A stretch of 64,000 nucleotides of DNA from Paraburkholderia unamae. Lineage in GTDB: Bacteria > Pseudomonadota > Gammaproteobacteria > Burkholderiales > Burkholderiaceae. Shown piece by piece: positions 1 through 9,173 of this stretch; positions within the stretch are counted from its first letter, which is position 1, and the number at the start of each line of letters is the position of its first letter. The notes under the pieces are model-generated. The model saw only the letters and a list, made by a program, of their open reading frames with translations, was not told where the DNA came from and did no database searches. The DNA lies in the NCBI RefSeq assembly GCF_003268775.1, contig NZ_QLSU01000046.1, positions 1-64,000 of the forward strand, read 5' to 3'. The translations under genes and the position numbers were made by a program.

Positions 1-537
1 ACCGACGTGCGCCTGATCGCGGCGACCAATCGCGACCCCGAACAGGCCGTGGCCGACGGCAAGCTGCGTCTGGACCTTTACCACCGCCTGAACGTGTTTC
101 CGATCAGCCTGCCGCCGCTGCGCGAGCGCGGCAAGGACGTCGAGCTGTTGGCCCAGGCGTTTCTCGACGAACTGAACGAGCGCCACGGCACGAAAAAGCA
201 GTTTCCGGCCGCCGTGCGCGAGATGCTGGCGGCCTACCCGTGGCCCGGCAACGTGCGCGAGCTCAAGAACTACGTACAGCGCGCGCATATCATGTCGGGC
301 AACGACGGCGATTTCGCAGCGAAGGTGCCGCTGCAGATCTCGCTCACCAAACCCATTGTGGGAACGGCGGTGACGATCCCCTTTGGCACCTCGCTTGCCG
401 ACGCCGAACGCCAATTGATCCTTGCGACTCTTGACGAATGTAAAGGAGCGAAGACGCGCGCGGCGGAAATACTTGGCATTAGCCTCAAGACGCTTTACAA
501 CCGGCTCGTTGAATACGGCAACGAAGCGACGGCTTGA
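1..537 (+). CDS. sigma-54-dependent Fis-family activator, C-terminal part (partial)
   Basis: The reading frame is already open at base 1, so the gene starts upstream of the window. The visible ~178 residues are the second half of an AAA+ sigma-54 interaction domain (RLIAATNRD near the start, then DLYHRLNVFPISLPPLRER and YPWPGNVREL, which carry sensor and arginine-finger regions) followed by a Fis-type HTH of the HTH_8 family near the C-terminus (ERQLILATLDECKGAKTRAA, then EILGISLKTLYNRL). Such proteins bind upstream activating sites and use ATP to open RNA polymerase-sigma54 promoters. The N-terminal sensor or receiver domain, and hence the signal, is not in the window. Family assignment is firm; the regulated target is unknown. 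Confidence 0.93.
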   Translation, partial: TDVRLIAATNRDPEQAVADGKLRLDLYHRLNVFPISLPPLRERGKDVELLAQAFLDELNERHGTKKQFPAAVREMLAAYPWPGNVRELKNYVQRAHIMSGNDGDFAAKVPLQISLTKPIVGTAVTIPFGTSLADAERQLILATLDECKGAKTRAAEILGISLKTLYNRLVEYGNEATA

Positions 538-1431
538 TGTGGGTCAGACGGAACCCCCGGCATTCAGGATTTCGCCCCGGCGACGCTCAGCGAGGTGGCC
601 ATTAATGCGAGGAGTGGCGTCACAATGGGCAAACGAATGCCGCCGTCGAGGCCCTGCGAGTGATGACGCACCATTGACTTGATACCGGAGTGTCAAAAAC
701 TGCATCGTCGCCGACGAGTCGTAACGGAAGTCACATTTCCTTCGTTGAAGTGTCGCGCGAAGAGCGAACATCGGCCGGCCGATGTCCTAAGAGGAATTGC
801 AGTTACTGCCACGCCTTGGATCTCCGTGCTGTGGGCCTCGAAATGCCCCTCCAGCTCTACTGGCGAGATTTCGCACATCACGTCCACCAGCGCACGGAGC
901 AGTGATGCCTGTTGTTATGCAAGTCGCTAGTTGCCCGGGAAAATGAACTTCGATGTCTTCGCTCCAGTTCGAACGATAGACGTCTCTTCTGTTCTGGGTT
1001 CGTCGGTGCTCTGCAAATGCCCAGCCCACTGACATGGCAAACCCGCGCGATTTTAGGCGGGCTTGCGCGTCAACAATCTCCCCTGACTCTCGATTGCATT
1101 GGCGAAGTCAACCGACCGCTTGAATTCGAAAACTTCAACGTAAAAAGGCAAGCCGTATCGCCTAGCGGATTGCCCACCGGCGGGCAGCGTCACGGTCGCG
1201 AGAGGCAACCCGCCGCCCGCCCGTGGACGACCGCGACTCAAAACTCAACGGAGGTTGCCCCGGTTTGACGGGCGCATTTGCAGCCAGGCGATTTGATGCG
1301 ATCTGATGCCGTGTGTCATACGCGCCCGGTGATCGGCGGAATGCGGCGGATTCGGGAGAGCCCGATTGCGCGTGCAGAACCGGCGTGCAATGCTCTTTAG
1401 CAATCGTAATCAGACACGCTGGATTGCAAAC
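538..1431. other. intergenic, no gene recognised
   Basis: About 890 bases between the sigma-54 activator and the winged-HTH gene. Open frames exist on both strands, but none has a recognisable domain, a good ribosome-binding site or consistent coding composition. I saw no tRNA, no clear terminator hairpin and no -12/-24 promoter. Confidence 0.5.
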
Positions 1432-1830
1432 ATGGGAGAAGATAACCGGTTTCGTGGGCCGCCGTGGACAAACCGGCGGCTTATCGCCGCGGAAATGCTT
1501 GACAGGGGACAAAGCATCCAGCAGGTTGCGGCGGCACTTGGACTTGGGCCGGCAACTGCTCGCCGTTATGGTGCGTTGTTCAAGGCCGGTGGTAAGCAAT
1601 CGCTTTTGCAGGTAAACGACGTCGGACGCCGCAGTCACCTCCCGGCAGATGGGCTAACCCGGCTGGTCGCTGCCATAAGACATAAGCCGGTGCTCTATGG
1701 ATTTCCTGGTGACTGCTGGACGAGAGCTGCGGTTGGCGAACTCGTCCAGCGGGAATTCGGTGTCCATTACTCGCGTTCGCATATCAACCGGTTGATTCGA
1801 GATTACGGGTTACAAGGCTACTTTCGTTGA
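1432..1830 (+). CDS. orphan winged helix-turn-helix protein (IS630-type DNA-binding domain)
   Basis: The 132-residue product has an HTH segment (AAEMLDRGQSIQQVAAALGL, then a second helix with TARRYGALFKAGG). It is followed by a winged-HTH with the family pattern WTRAAVGELVQREFGVHYSR and INRLIRDYGL. This is the N-terminal DNA-binding half of IS630-type transposases, but the frame stops where a DDE catalytic domain would begin and no DDE remnant follows. Either this is a stand-alone DNA-binding protein, of which Burkholderiaceae have many, or a truncated transposase. The start is uncertain: ATG 1432 lacks a clear Shine-Dalgarno sequence, and a TTG at 1366 with GGAGAG upstream is an alternative. 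Confidence 0.55.
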   Translation: MGEDNRFRGPPWTNRRLIAAEMLDRGQSIQQVAAALGLGPATARRYGALFKAGGKQSLLQVNDVGRRSHLPADGLTRLVAAIRHKPVLYGFPGDCWTRAAVGELVQREFGVHYSRSHINRLIRDYGLQGYFR

Positions 1831-2454
1831 TGAGATGCATCGCTGCTGCGTGACCTAGATCTCGGCCTGAGCGGTAACGGCCGTGCCTCACGGCCGATCG
1901 ATCGCAACGATATGAGAGAAGCCGCCGCGTCTGCTGGAATGCGGCGGCCATCTGATGCGGGAGCCGTTGTCATGGCGTCCGGCGGCGGCCGCATCGGCTG
2001 CGCGCCTGCTGACCGCTTTGAGTTGCAGAGTCGACGTTCGAGTGTCATTGCGAAGATACGACGCGATGACGGAAGCTGGCCGACCGCTGCCTGATGCGGT
2101 CAGCTGTAATCAAATAGTTCGAGCCATTCATCGGAATACCGCGAGAATGGCTGTAATGACACACACATAAGGCATCGGGAAGCACGTTGCCGAACACGCG
2201 ATTCCGTCAGCCTACCTCCGGGGCGACTGTCATCGCGATGTGGAACCGGTTGAACGCGTCCTTTCCACAACTACCGGGTTCTATGTCTCGAGAGCACATA
2301 TGGATTTGCGGCCAATGATCTGAGCAAATCGCGTGGCGTCATGAACGCGCGCCCGTACGGACGCGTCGAAAAAAGCCGGCCAGACGCGGGACGCGATGGG
2401 TATATCCATTGTGATATTCTGACCCGACTGTCGCATAACTGTTGACAGGGTGCC
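1831..2454. other. intergenic, no gene recognised
   Basis: About 620 bases ahead of the HigA-like gene. Only short, domain-free frames occur. In particular there is no HigB/RelE-type toxin frame where one would be expected just upstream of higA. An AT-richer stretch at about 2398-2445 probably holds the promoter for the downstream genes, but no consensus boxes stand out. Confidence 0.45.
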
Positions 2455-2811
2455 ATGAGAAGCGCGACTGCCCCGACCGACACCACGCTTGCCACGCCCC
2501 ACCCGGGGCTATTCCTGCGCGCGCACGTTCTGCCTGCGATGAATCTGTCAGTGAGCCAGGCCGCCCGCGATCTGCGGATCTCGCGGCAAACGCTGCACCG
2601 CATCCTCGAAGGCGCGACGGCGATCACGCCGGCCATGGCGGTGCGGCTGGAAAGATTGTCAGGTCTGCCCTCCATGTTCTGGTTGTGCCGTCAATGCGAG
2701 TACGATCTTTGCACTGCACGAGCCGCACTAGCCGAAGTTTTGACGCAGATCCCGCTCCGAACGCTTTCACCAAAACTATTGAAACAGTTAGGAGTACATG
2801 ATGGACGTTGA
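2455..2811 (+). CDS. higA: HigA-family (XRE/VapI) addiction-module antitoxin, orphan
   Basis: The 118-residue protein carries the HigA arrangement: HPGLFLRAHVLPAMNLSVSQ, then an XRE HTH (AARDLRISRQTLHRILEG), then ITPAMAVRLERLSGLPSMFW. HigA proteins neutralise a HigB mRNA interferase and repress their own promoter. No HigB partner lies on either side, and the 3' end overlaps the KaiC gene by 14 bases, an unusual neighbour. After the HTH there is a C-terminal tail of ~30 residues (LRTLSPKLLKQLGVH). It may have been recruited as a local repressor of the KaiC-kinase genes. The family call is firm; antitoxin function is not demonstrated by context. Confidence 0.8.
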   Translation: MRSATAPTDTTLATPHPGLFLRAHVLPAMNLSVSQAARDLRISRQTLHRILEGATAITPAMAVRLERLSGLPSMFWLCRQCEYDLCTARAALAEVLTQIPLRTLSPKLLKQLGVHDGR

Positions 2812-4315
2812 GACGAACGCCCCGCCGATCGTACGCACTGGCGTTCCCGGGCTGGACGATGTCCTTGCGGGAGGTCTCACGCAGGGAAACCTTTTCCTTC
2901 TCGAGGGCAGCCCTGGCACCGGGAAAACCACAATTGCCCTCCGGTTTCTGCTCGAAGGCGCCAAGGTGGGCGATCAGGGCCTGTACATCACCTTGTCCGA
3001 AACAGAGCAAGAATTGCGCGAAGGAGCTGCCTCGCACGGCTGGCAACTGGGTGATCGCGTGGCCGTGTTTGAAGTGGTGCCCCCGGAGAGTCTCCTCGAC
3101 GCTGATCAGCAGCAAAGCCTGCTGTATTCATCTGACCTCGAACTCGGTGAGACGACGCGGCTGATCTTTAGTGCCTTTGAACGGGTCCGGCCCAGCCGCG
3201 TCGTACTCGACAGCCTGTCGGAAATCCGTCTGCTCGCGCAGAGCTCGCTGCGTTACCGCCGCCAGGTACTTGCCATCAAACATTACTTCTCGCGGCAGGG
3301 AGCAACCGTCCTCCTGCTTGACGACCTGACCGCAGATGCTGCGGACAAAACCGTACATAGCGTTGCCCACGGCGTGATCAAACTCGAGGAACTCGCTCCC
3401 GACTATGGCGCCGAGCGGCGCAGGCTGAGGATTTCCAAATACCGGGGACAGGCATTTCGCGGCGGATACCACGATTTCTCAATCAAGCGGGGAGGGGTCT
3501 CCGTGTTTCCCCGGCTCGTTGCAGCGGAACATCGCACCCGATTTACGCGCGCGCAGACCAGGAGCGATGTTCCGGAACTGGATGCACTCCTCGGCGGCGG
3601 TATCGAACAGGGATCAAGTACCCTGGTGCTCGGACCAGCAGGCACTGGCAAAAGCATATTTGTTCTTCAGTTCATTGCGGCGGCGGTCGCTCGGGGCGAG
3701 AAAGCAGCCCTGTTCGCGTTTGATGAAGAGCTTGGACTACTCTTCGACAGGACCCGGGCGTTGGGCTTCGACCTCGAGGCCATGCGTGACGCCGGAAAGT
3801 TGTATGTTGAGCAGGTCGATGCCGCCGAGCTCTCGCCTGGCGAATTCGCCCAGCGCGTGCGCAATTGCGTTGACCATGCCCAGGCAAAAACGGTCGCCAT
3901 CGACAGCCTCAACGGCTACCAGGCGGCCATGCCGCAAGAAAATGCGCTGGTGCTTCACATCCACGAACTGCTGCAGTACCTCAACAGACAGGGTGCGACG
4001 ACGTTCCTGACCGTGGCGCAGCATGGTCTTGTGGGCGACATGAAGGCGCCCGTTGACGTCACGTACCTTGCCGACACTGTCATCCTGCTGCGCTATTTCG
4101 AGGCACTTGGAAGCGTTCGACGTGCGGTGTCGATCATCAAGAAGCGCACCGGGTATCACGAGGAGACCATCCGTGAGTTTCGCATCGGGCGGTCCGGCCT
4201 GAGTGTTGGCGCACCGCTCGACAGTTTCCAGGGCATCCTGCGCGGCGTTCCCACGTTTGTGGGTAACAAGGGACCGCTCATGTCGACAGGCGCCGCGGAT
4301 GATGAAAGTGCCTGA
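2798..4315 (+). CDS. KaiC-like double RecA-domain ATPase
   Basis: The 505-residue protein has two tandem KaiC domains. The first has Walker A GSPGTGKTT at residues 37-45 and a Walker B strand SRVVLDSLSEI near 133. The second has GPAGTGKS near 277-285 and KTVAIDSLNGY near 367. TAGGAG sits 4-8 bases before ATG 2798. An in-frame second ATG follows directly. The gene starts inside higA and ends inside the kinase gene, so the three are probably translationally coupled. No KaiA or KaiB is seen, so this is best described as a KaiC-family signalling ATPase of the kind found beside histidine kinases in non-cyanobacteria, not a clock protein by itself. It is probably cytoplasmic. Confidence 0.9.
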   Translation: MMDVETNAPPIVRTGVPGLDDVLAGGLTQGNLFLLEGSPGTGKTTIALRFLLEGAKVGDQGLYITLSETEQELREGAASHGWQLGDRVAVFEVVPPESLLDADQQQSLLYSSDLELGETTRLIFSAFERVRPSRVVLDSLSEIRLLAQSSLRYRRQVLAIKHYFSRQGATVLLLDDLTADAADKTVHSVAHGVIKLEELAPDYGAERRRLRISKYRGQAFRGGYHDFSIKRGGVSVFPRLVAAEHRTRFTRAQTRSDVPELDALLGGGIEQGSSTLVLGPAGTGKSIFVLQFIAAAVARGEKAALFAFDEELGLLFDRTRALGFDLEAMRDAGKLYVEQVDAAELSPGEFAQRVRNCVDHAQAKTVAIDSLNGYQAAMPQENALVLHIHELLQYLNRQGATTFLTVAQHGLVGDMKAPVDVTYLADTVILLRYFEALGSVRRAVSIIKKRTGYHEETIREFRIGRSGLSVGAPLDSFQGILRGVPTFVGNKGPLMSTGAADDESA

Positions 4316-6380
4316 TTTCAGCCGTTGCCCTGCGCTGGTTTTTACACCGATGGGGCGGGATGCCGCGGTTGCCGTGGCTCTCCTGAAGGAGACGGGTGCC
4401 CTCGCGCACGTCTGTCGGGATGTCGTGCATTTCGTTGCAATGCTGGGCGAGGGAATCTGCTGTGCGATCGTGACCGATGAGGGGTTACGGGATGCCGACC
4501 TGAAGCCACTGGAAAACTGGGTTTCGGCGCAGCCCACATGGTCCGACTTTCCGTTCATCATCCTTACGCAGCGTGGTGGGGCGCCCGACCGGGATCCGGA
4601 GCTGGCCCGACTGGCTGCGACGCTGGGAAACGTGACGTTCCTTGAGCGCCCGTTTCATCCGCGCACGTTCATCAGCGCGGTCGGGACAGCGCTTCGTGGT
4701 CGGGCACGCCAGTTTGAAGCACGTCTGCGTATCGATGAACTGCATGAAGGCGAGGCGCGCCTGCAAACCGCCCTGACGGCCGGAAAGCTGGGGACCTGGG
4801 AACTGGAGCTTTCGGCATTGGCGCTCAAGGCTTCGCCTGCGTGTCCGCCAGTTTTCGGGTATGCGCCGGGCGAGTCCTTCACCTACACCGATCTCATTGC
4901 CAGCATCAGTCCAGGTGACCGGTCCCGGATGGCAGATGCGATTAGTCGCAGCCATGAAACCGGCTGCGATCTCGCCATCGAACTGTGTACGATCTGGCCA
5001 GACGGGACGTTTCACTGGGCCGACATGCACGCGCGGCTGCTTCGTGACCACGCACAGAAGACAGCACGACTGGTCGGGGTGGCGTCCGATATCACCTTGC
5101 GCAGGATGACCGAGGATAGCATGCAGCGCGACTACGACTTGCTCGAAGCACGGGTCGCCCAGCGCACTGCGGAGCTCGAGCGTACCCACCAGCTGGTGCT
5201 GGAGGAGATCCGGCAGCGGCAGCGAGCGGAAGAACTGCTACGTCAGGCCCATAAGATGGAAATGATAGGACAACTGACGGGTGGTGTCGCCCACGATTTC
5301 AACAACCTGCTGATGGCCATCATGGCCAATCTCGAACTGCTGCGCAAGGAGCCGCAGGACGGAGTCCGGGCAACCCGGCTGATCGACGGCGCGCTTCGGG
5401 GAGCGCAGCGCGGCGCCGCACTTACACAGCGGCTTCTGGCGTTCGCGCGGCAGCAGGATCTCAAGGTCGAGCCAACACACCTTCCGGCACTGGTCCGGGG
5501 CATGACCGATCTCCTTGAGCGGTCAGTCGGCCCGCGGGTAGCACTGGAGCTGAATTTGCCGGACGATATTCCGCTTACCCTCGCCGATGGCAACCAGGTT
5601 GAACTCGCGCTCCTGAATCTCGCGGTCAATGCCCGAGATGCGATGCCAGAGGGCGGGGCGCTATCAATAGCGGTCGAGGAGGTTCACTCATGCGGCGAGG
5701 ATGGACTGGCTGCTGGCAGTTATGTACGCCTTATCGTCCGCGATACCGGGAAGGGTATGGATCTGGATACCCTCGCGAAAGCTACCGAACCCTTCTTTAC
5801 AACGAAGGAGCCTGGCAAGGGAACCGGCCTTGGTCTTTCGATGATTCACGGACTGGCGCTGCAGCTGAACGGTGCTCTGCGCCTCCAGAGTGAGCCGGGA
5901 CGTGGTACGCGGGCAGAATTATCGCTTCCGGTGACCGCGCAACGCTTGACTCCCGAGAGCCCAAAGGAAGACGAGCAGGCAGAGGGCATTGCAAACGGTC
6001 CGACCCAGGCGAGCATTCTTCTCGTCGATGACGACGCCCTGATCGCAACAAGCACCGCCTATCTTTTACAGGATATGGGACATGAGGTGATCGAAGTCGA
6101 CTCGGGCGCCGCCGCACTGGAGATCCTCAAGGGAGGACAGTGGATTGACCTCATGATCACGGACTATTCCATGCCTCAGATGACGGGACTGGAGCTGGCT
6201 TTGGCCGCGCGGGAACTGCGGCCTGGACTTCCCGTTATCCTAGCGACTGGTTACGCGGAGCTTCCGCAGGGAACCGGCATCGAAATCCTGAGACTACGCA
6301 AACCCTATCGGCAGCACCAGCTTGCCGCGGAGATAACGAGAGCCCTTCGCTACGCTCGCCCGACTCATCGTTCTCCGTGA
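4299..6380 (+). CDS. hybrid sensor histidine kinase with C-terminal receiver
   Basis: About 693 residues from ATG 4299 (MMKVPDF). I preferred this over the far-upstream start at 4203 because it gives a short overlap with the KaiC stop. Order of domains: a degenerate receiver-like segment (~1-130); a PAS domain (~155-280, ending LVGVASDITLRRM); a coiled linker; HisKA with GGVAHDFNNLL (phospho-His near 331); HATPase with NLAVNARDAMPEGG, RDTGKGMD and KGTGLGLS; and a true receiver with the phospho-acceptor Asp in MITDYSMP near 622. No membrane segment is visible, so it is cytoplasmic. It shares an operon with the KaiC ATPase, which is its likely partner. No separate output protein is present. Confidence 0.9.
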   Translation: MMKVPDFSRCPALVFTPMGRDAAVAVALLKETGALAHVCRDVVHFVAMLGEGICCAIVTDEGLRDADLKPLENWVSAQPTWSDFPFIILTQRGGAPDRDPELARLAATLGNVTFLERPFHPRTFISAVGTALRGRARQFEARLRIDELHEGEARLQTALTAGKLGTWELELSALALKASPACPPVFGYAPGESFTYTDLIASISPGDRSRMADAISRSHETGCDLAIELCTIWPDGTFHWADMHARLLRDHAQKTARLVGVASDITLRRMTEDSMQRDYDLLEARVAQRTAELERTHQLVLEEIRQRQRAEELLRQAHKMEMIGQLTGGVAHDFNNLLMAIMANLELLRKEPQDGVRATRLIDGALRGAQRGAALTQRLLAFARQQDLKVEPTHLPALVRGMTDLLERSVGPRVALELNLPDDIPLTLADGNQVELALLNLAVNARDAMPEGGALSIAVEEVHSCGEDGLAAGSYVRLIVRDTGKGMDLDTLAKATEPFFTTKEPGKGTGLGLSMIHGLALQLNGALRLQSEPGRGTRAELSLPVTAQRLTPESPKEDEQAEGIANGPTQASILLVDDDALIATSTAYLLQDMGHEVIEVDSGAAALEILKGGQWIDLMITDYSMPQMTGLELALAARELRPGLPVILATGYAELPQGTGIEILRLRKPYRQHQLAAEITRALRYARPTHRSP

Positions 6381-6539
6381 TGCGATTCACGTCGCGCTGC
6401 GAGATCCCGCCTACCACCTGGGGATGGTCAACCGAAGCTCCAGTTCCTGTAGAACCTGATCTCGATGTTTAGCCGTCGGCAGCGCCGACGAACTGGACAA
6501 GTGGAAACCATCTGATCCGTGCGTGCGTGTGGCTCCTCA

Positions 6540-7192
6540 TATGCTTTATGCACATTCTTTACTTTTTCAAAACGCGAACGCACTCAGATCGACTCGCGGC
6601 GCACCGAACTTTACGGGTTGGCCATTGCTCTGCACGTCGGTTTCCTGCGAATGACCAGTCGGCCGCTTGATTCATACAGGCAGATCCCAACCATTCTTTG
6701 GCGACACCTTGGCCGGCAGCTTGATGTCCAGCCGCCGGACGTTGGGACGCTGCGCTCGATCTACGATGGTAACTTCAAGACGCTGTCGGACCACCAGGGC
6801 TTCGCAAAAGCCATCGTAAATTTCCGGTCGCGCAGCCTGAAGACGTCGAAACCGATTGACTGCGACGCTCCATTTTTGAAGCCCATCCGTGCGGCCAGCT
6901 ACCAGAGATCATCCTCGAAATTGACAGCGCAACGCGCTTCAGCTGGATCCTGCCTGGGCGCGAACGTCGATCGCGGATCGAACTGCTCATGGTGTATTCG
7001 GCTGTACTGGCGCACGGCACCTCGCTCTCGGCATCGGATATCTCCCGGATGGTCCCTGAGATTTCGCCGACCGCCATCCGCCAGATGATGAACCGACTTG
7101 AGGATGAGAGAGTGCTTCGGCTTTCGGCTTGCAGCTGGTGTACAGTAGCTGCGGCCACCTGGTTGGTTTACAGGAACTGGGCAGGTGGGTAA
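6540..7192 (+). pseudogene. Tn3-family transposase remnant (internally deleted, frameshifted)
   Basis: In one frame (about 6540-6840) the translation is typical of the DUF4158 N-terminal region of Tn3-like transposases: FTFSKRERTQIDSRR, LHVGFLRMTSRPLDSYRQIP, LWRHLGRQLDVQPPDVGTLR. From about 6860 a second frame gives C-terminal transposase sequence (LPEIILEIDSATRFSWILPG, RIELLMVYSAVLAHGT, then SRMVPEISPTAIRQMM). Several hundred residues that should lie between them are missing and the frame changes, so no active enzyme can be made. I saw no resolvase and no obvious terminal inverted repeats. Family recognition is by memory of the motifs and would need a profile search to confirm. Confidence 0.7.
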
Positions 7193-7215
7193 ATTGACCG
7201 GAGAGGAGGAGCTGA

Positions 7216-7500
7216 ATGAACAAGCTAGAACTGATTGATGCCGTGGCGTCCGTAACGGGCGCGAGCAAGGCTGCCACCGCAGAGGCTCTTGATGCTGTCG
7301 TCGATGCAATCACGAATGCGGTGATCAAGGGCGATACGGTGCAGCTCATTGGATTCGGCTCCTTCAGTCGGGGCGATCGCGCAGCGCGCACAGGACGCAA
7401 TCCGGCGACTGGCGCGGAGATCCAGATTGCGGCGGCAAAAACCGTCAAATTCACAGCAGGCAAGGCGTTTAAGGACGCGGTCAACGGCAGTCACAAGTGA
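7216..7500 (+). CDS. hup: HU-family DNA-binding protein
   Basis: The 94-residue product has the length and pattern of HU: MNKLELIDAVA at the start, LIGFGSFSRGDRAARTGRNP as the beta-arm entry, then TGAEIQIAAAKTVKF and AGKAFKDAVN at the end. HU dimers bend and compact DNA non-specifically. An excellent ribosome-binding site (GGAGAGGAGG, 7200-7209) precedes the ATG. It stands alone, immediately downstream of the Tn3 remnant, and is probably one of several HU paralogues in the genome. A closely related IHF subunit is less likely because the arm sequence is HU-like. Confidence 0.93.
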   Translation: MNKLELIDAVASVTGASKAATAEALDAVVDAITNAVIKGDTVQLIGFGSFSRGDRAARTGRNPATGAEIQIAAAKTVKFTAGKAFKDAVNGSHK

Positions 7501-8017
7501 GCGACCGTGCGTTCGTTCGCGACGAGCACAATGAGCGCCGCGGCGAGCCACGGACGCTCTGGAGTGCCTGTGTGCTGTGACCCGTCTAAGCTTGCGGCCA
7601 TCAGTGAAGGTCACCGGAGGTGCGTAATGGCCGCGCGCGTCCCGCGTGTCACCGAACTTGAATAATGGCGGAGAGGATATACAACGTTTATTCGGTTTAT
7701 CCATGTATGGTGCCGATGCAGGTTACAAATGGGGAATAGCCTTGCAGTCCGATTGCCTGCGAGTGTCGTCGACGCACCGGGTTTGAAGGAGGACGACGAC
7801 ACCGAGATCCATGCCGATCAAGCCGACGCGTTCTAGCAAAAAGCCCCCACCGCGAAACGCTCGCGGTGAATATCGAACCCTAAGCCCCGAACCTTGGCGA
7901 GATTGCTCAAGATTTCCCCGGTCGGATACCGAGGCAATCTCCCGCTCTCGCTCTATGCCTGCCTATACTGGATTTCGTCATTCATCGCTCGAACCAGCGC
8001 AGAAGAAGAGGGGTGCC
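7501..8017. other. intergenic, no gene recognised
   Basis: About 517 bases between hup and the exported hydrolase. A frame upstream of 8018 stays open but does not resemble protein of any family and lacks a ribosome-binding site, so I treat it as non-coding. The promoter of the hydrolase gene should lie here, but no clear boxes were found. Confidence 0.4.
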
Positions 8018-8995
8018 ATGTCGATAACAAGCAAATATCTGCTTGGCCGAATTGCATTGATCTGCATTTTGAGCTGTCTCGCCACTGCAGGACGCGCGCA
8101 GGTGACGCGAATGGAGGTAATCCCGATTCCGTCCGTAACGCTCACTGACCAGGAATTCCTGAACGGTCGCGAGGATGGCAAACCTATTACGGTTGCAGGC
8201 GAACTTCGACTTCCCCGAAACGGCACCGACCAGCTTCCGCTTGTCATCCTGTTGCACGCGTCTGGAGGCATTGGCAGCAGCATTGCCGACTGGGAGGACT
8301 ACTTTCTCTCACTCGGTGTCGCTACGTTTGTGATCGACAGCTTTTCCGGTCGAGGTATCGCCAACACGATCAACGATCAATCGCAATTGGGCCGCTTGGC
8401 GCAAACCGAGGATGCCTATCGAGCGATTGCAATTCTTTCGAAACACCCGAGAATCGACGCGAACAGGATAATCCTTATGGGGTTCTCGCGTGGGGGACAG
8501 AATGCGCTTTATGCAAGCTTGAACCGGTTCCAGAGGATGCACGCCCGAGCCGACACCCAGTTCGCGGCATACATCGCGTTCTATCCTGACTGTACCTCCA
8601 CTTATCTCGAAGACGAGGATGTCGTTGGTAAGCCAGTCCGCATTTTCCAGGGGACGGAGGACAATTACAATCCTGTTGCTCCATGCCGTGCTTATGTGGA
8701 ACGTCTGAAAACAAAAGCTCACGACCTTCAGTTGATCGAGTACACCGGCGCCAGTCACTTCTTTGACGCGCGTGCACTCAAGCAAGCTCAGCAGCTATCG
8801 CAAGCACAGACGACGCGAAACTGCCGGATTGTTGAGGTTGAAAACGGGCTGCTCGTCGATGCCAAAACGAAGCAACCTTTCAGCTACAACGATTCGTGTG
8901 TTGAACGCGGAACAACCATCGCATATGACGAGAACGCGGCGACCAAGGCCAAAGAAGCGGTTGGCGAGATCATTAAAGCTGTGCTGAAGCCATAG
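8018..8995 (+). CDS. secreted dienelactone-hydrolase-like alpha/beta hydrolase
   Basis: About 325 residues from ATG 8018, preceded by GAAGAGGGG. The N-terminus is a signal peptide (ISKYL-like charged start, ALICILSCLATAG core, cleavage probable near GRA-Q at ~28), so the enzyme is periplasmic or secreted. The alpha/beta-hydrolase elements are the nucleophile elbow GFSRGG (Ser near 157), an acidic residue in GTEDNYNP near 215 and the His in GASHFFD near 247. This matches the DLH family of small-ester and lactone hydrolases. The longer in-frame extension back to 7811 is not signal-like and was rejected. The substrate is unknown; there is no operon partner. Confidence 0.8.
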   Translation: MSITSKYLLGRIALICILSCLATAGRAQVTRMEVIPIPSVTLTDQEFLNGREDGKPITVAGELRLPRNGTDQLPLVILLHASGGIGSSIADWEDYFLSLGVATFVIDSFSGRGIANTINDQSQLGRLAQTEDAYRAIAILSKHPRIDANRIILMGFSRGGQNALYASLNRFQRMHARADTQFAAYIAFYPDCTSTYLEDEDVVGKPVRIFQGTEDNYNPVAPCRAYVERLKTKAHDLQLIEYTGASHFFDARALKQAQQLSQAQTTRNCRIVEVENGLLVDAKTKQPFSYNDSCVERGTTIAYDENAATKAKEAVGEIIKAVLKP

Positions 8996-8996
8996 T

Positions 8997-9016
8997 TTCA
9001 CTGTGACGGCAGTGAA
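8997..9016 (+). terminator. possible hairpin terminator after the hydrolase gene
   Basis: A perfect 7-bp inverted repeat (TTCACTG ... CAGTGAA, six-base loop) begins two bases after the hydrolase stop codon. There is no T-run after the stem, so intrinsic termination is only a possibility. Confidence 0.3.
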
Positions 9017-9173
9017 GGGCTGCGTCCGCTGAAGCTAGCACGATATAAGGAGGATGCCTGCTGCATCGCAAATCGGCGTGCGGTATCAAGCCGCAAATCT
9101 ATATTAGGGTCGCACCCTATAAAGTTGATAATTTGATTTATGTTAAATAATTGAGCACCCTCAGAATGTGAAG

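Noticed and set aside
1162..1638. Long minus-strand frame overlapping the winged-HTH gene
   Set aside because: No domain, composition rich in Arg/Ser/Pro/Cys, and it is antisense to a frame with a recognised fold.
2798..4315. KaiC as evidence of a circadian clock
   Set aside because: KaiA and KaiB are absent, and KaiC-family ATPases beside histidine kinases are common in bacteria without clocks.
6474..6490. Perfect 7-bp hairpin (CGTCGGC / GCCGACG) about 95 bases after the hybrid kinase gene
   Set aside because: Loop of three bases and no T-run follow; it is too weak to call a terminator and such short GC palindromes are frequent in GC-rich DNA.
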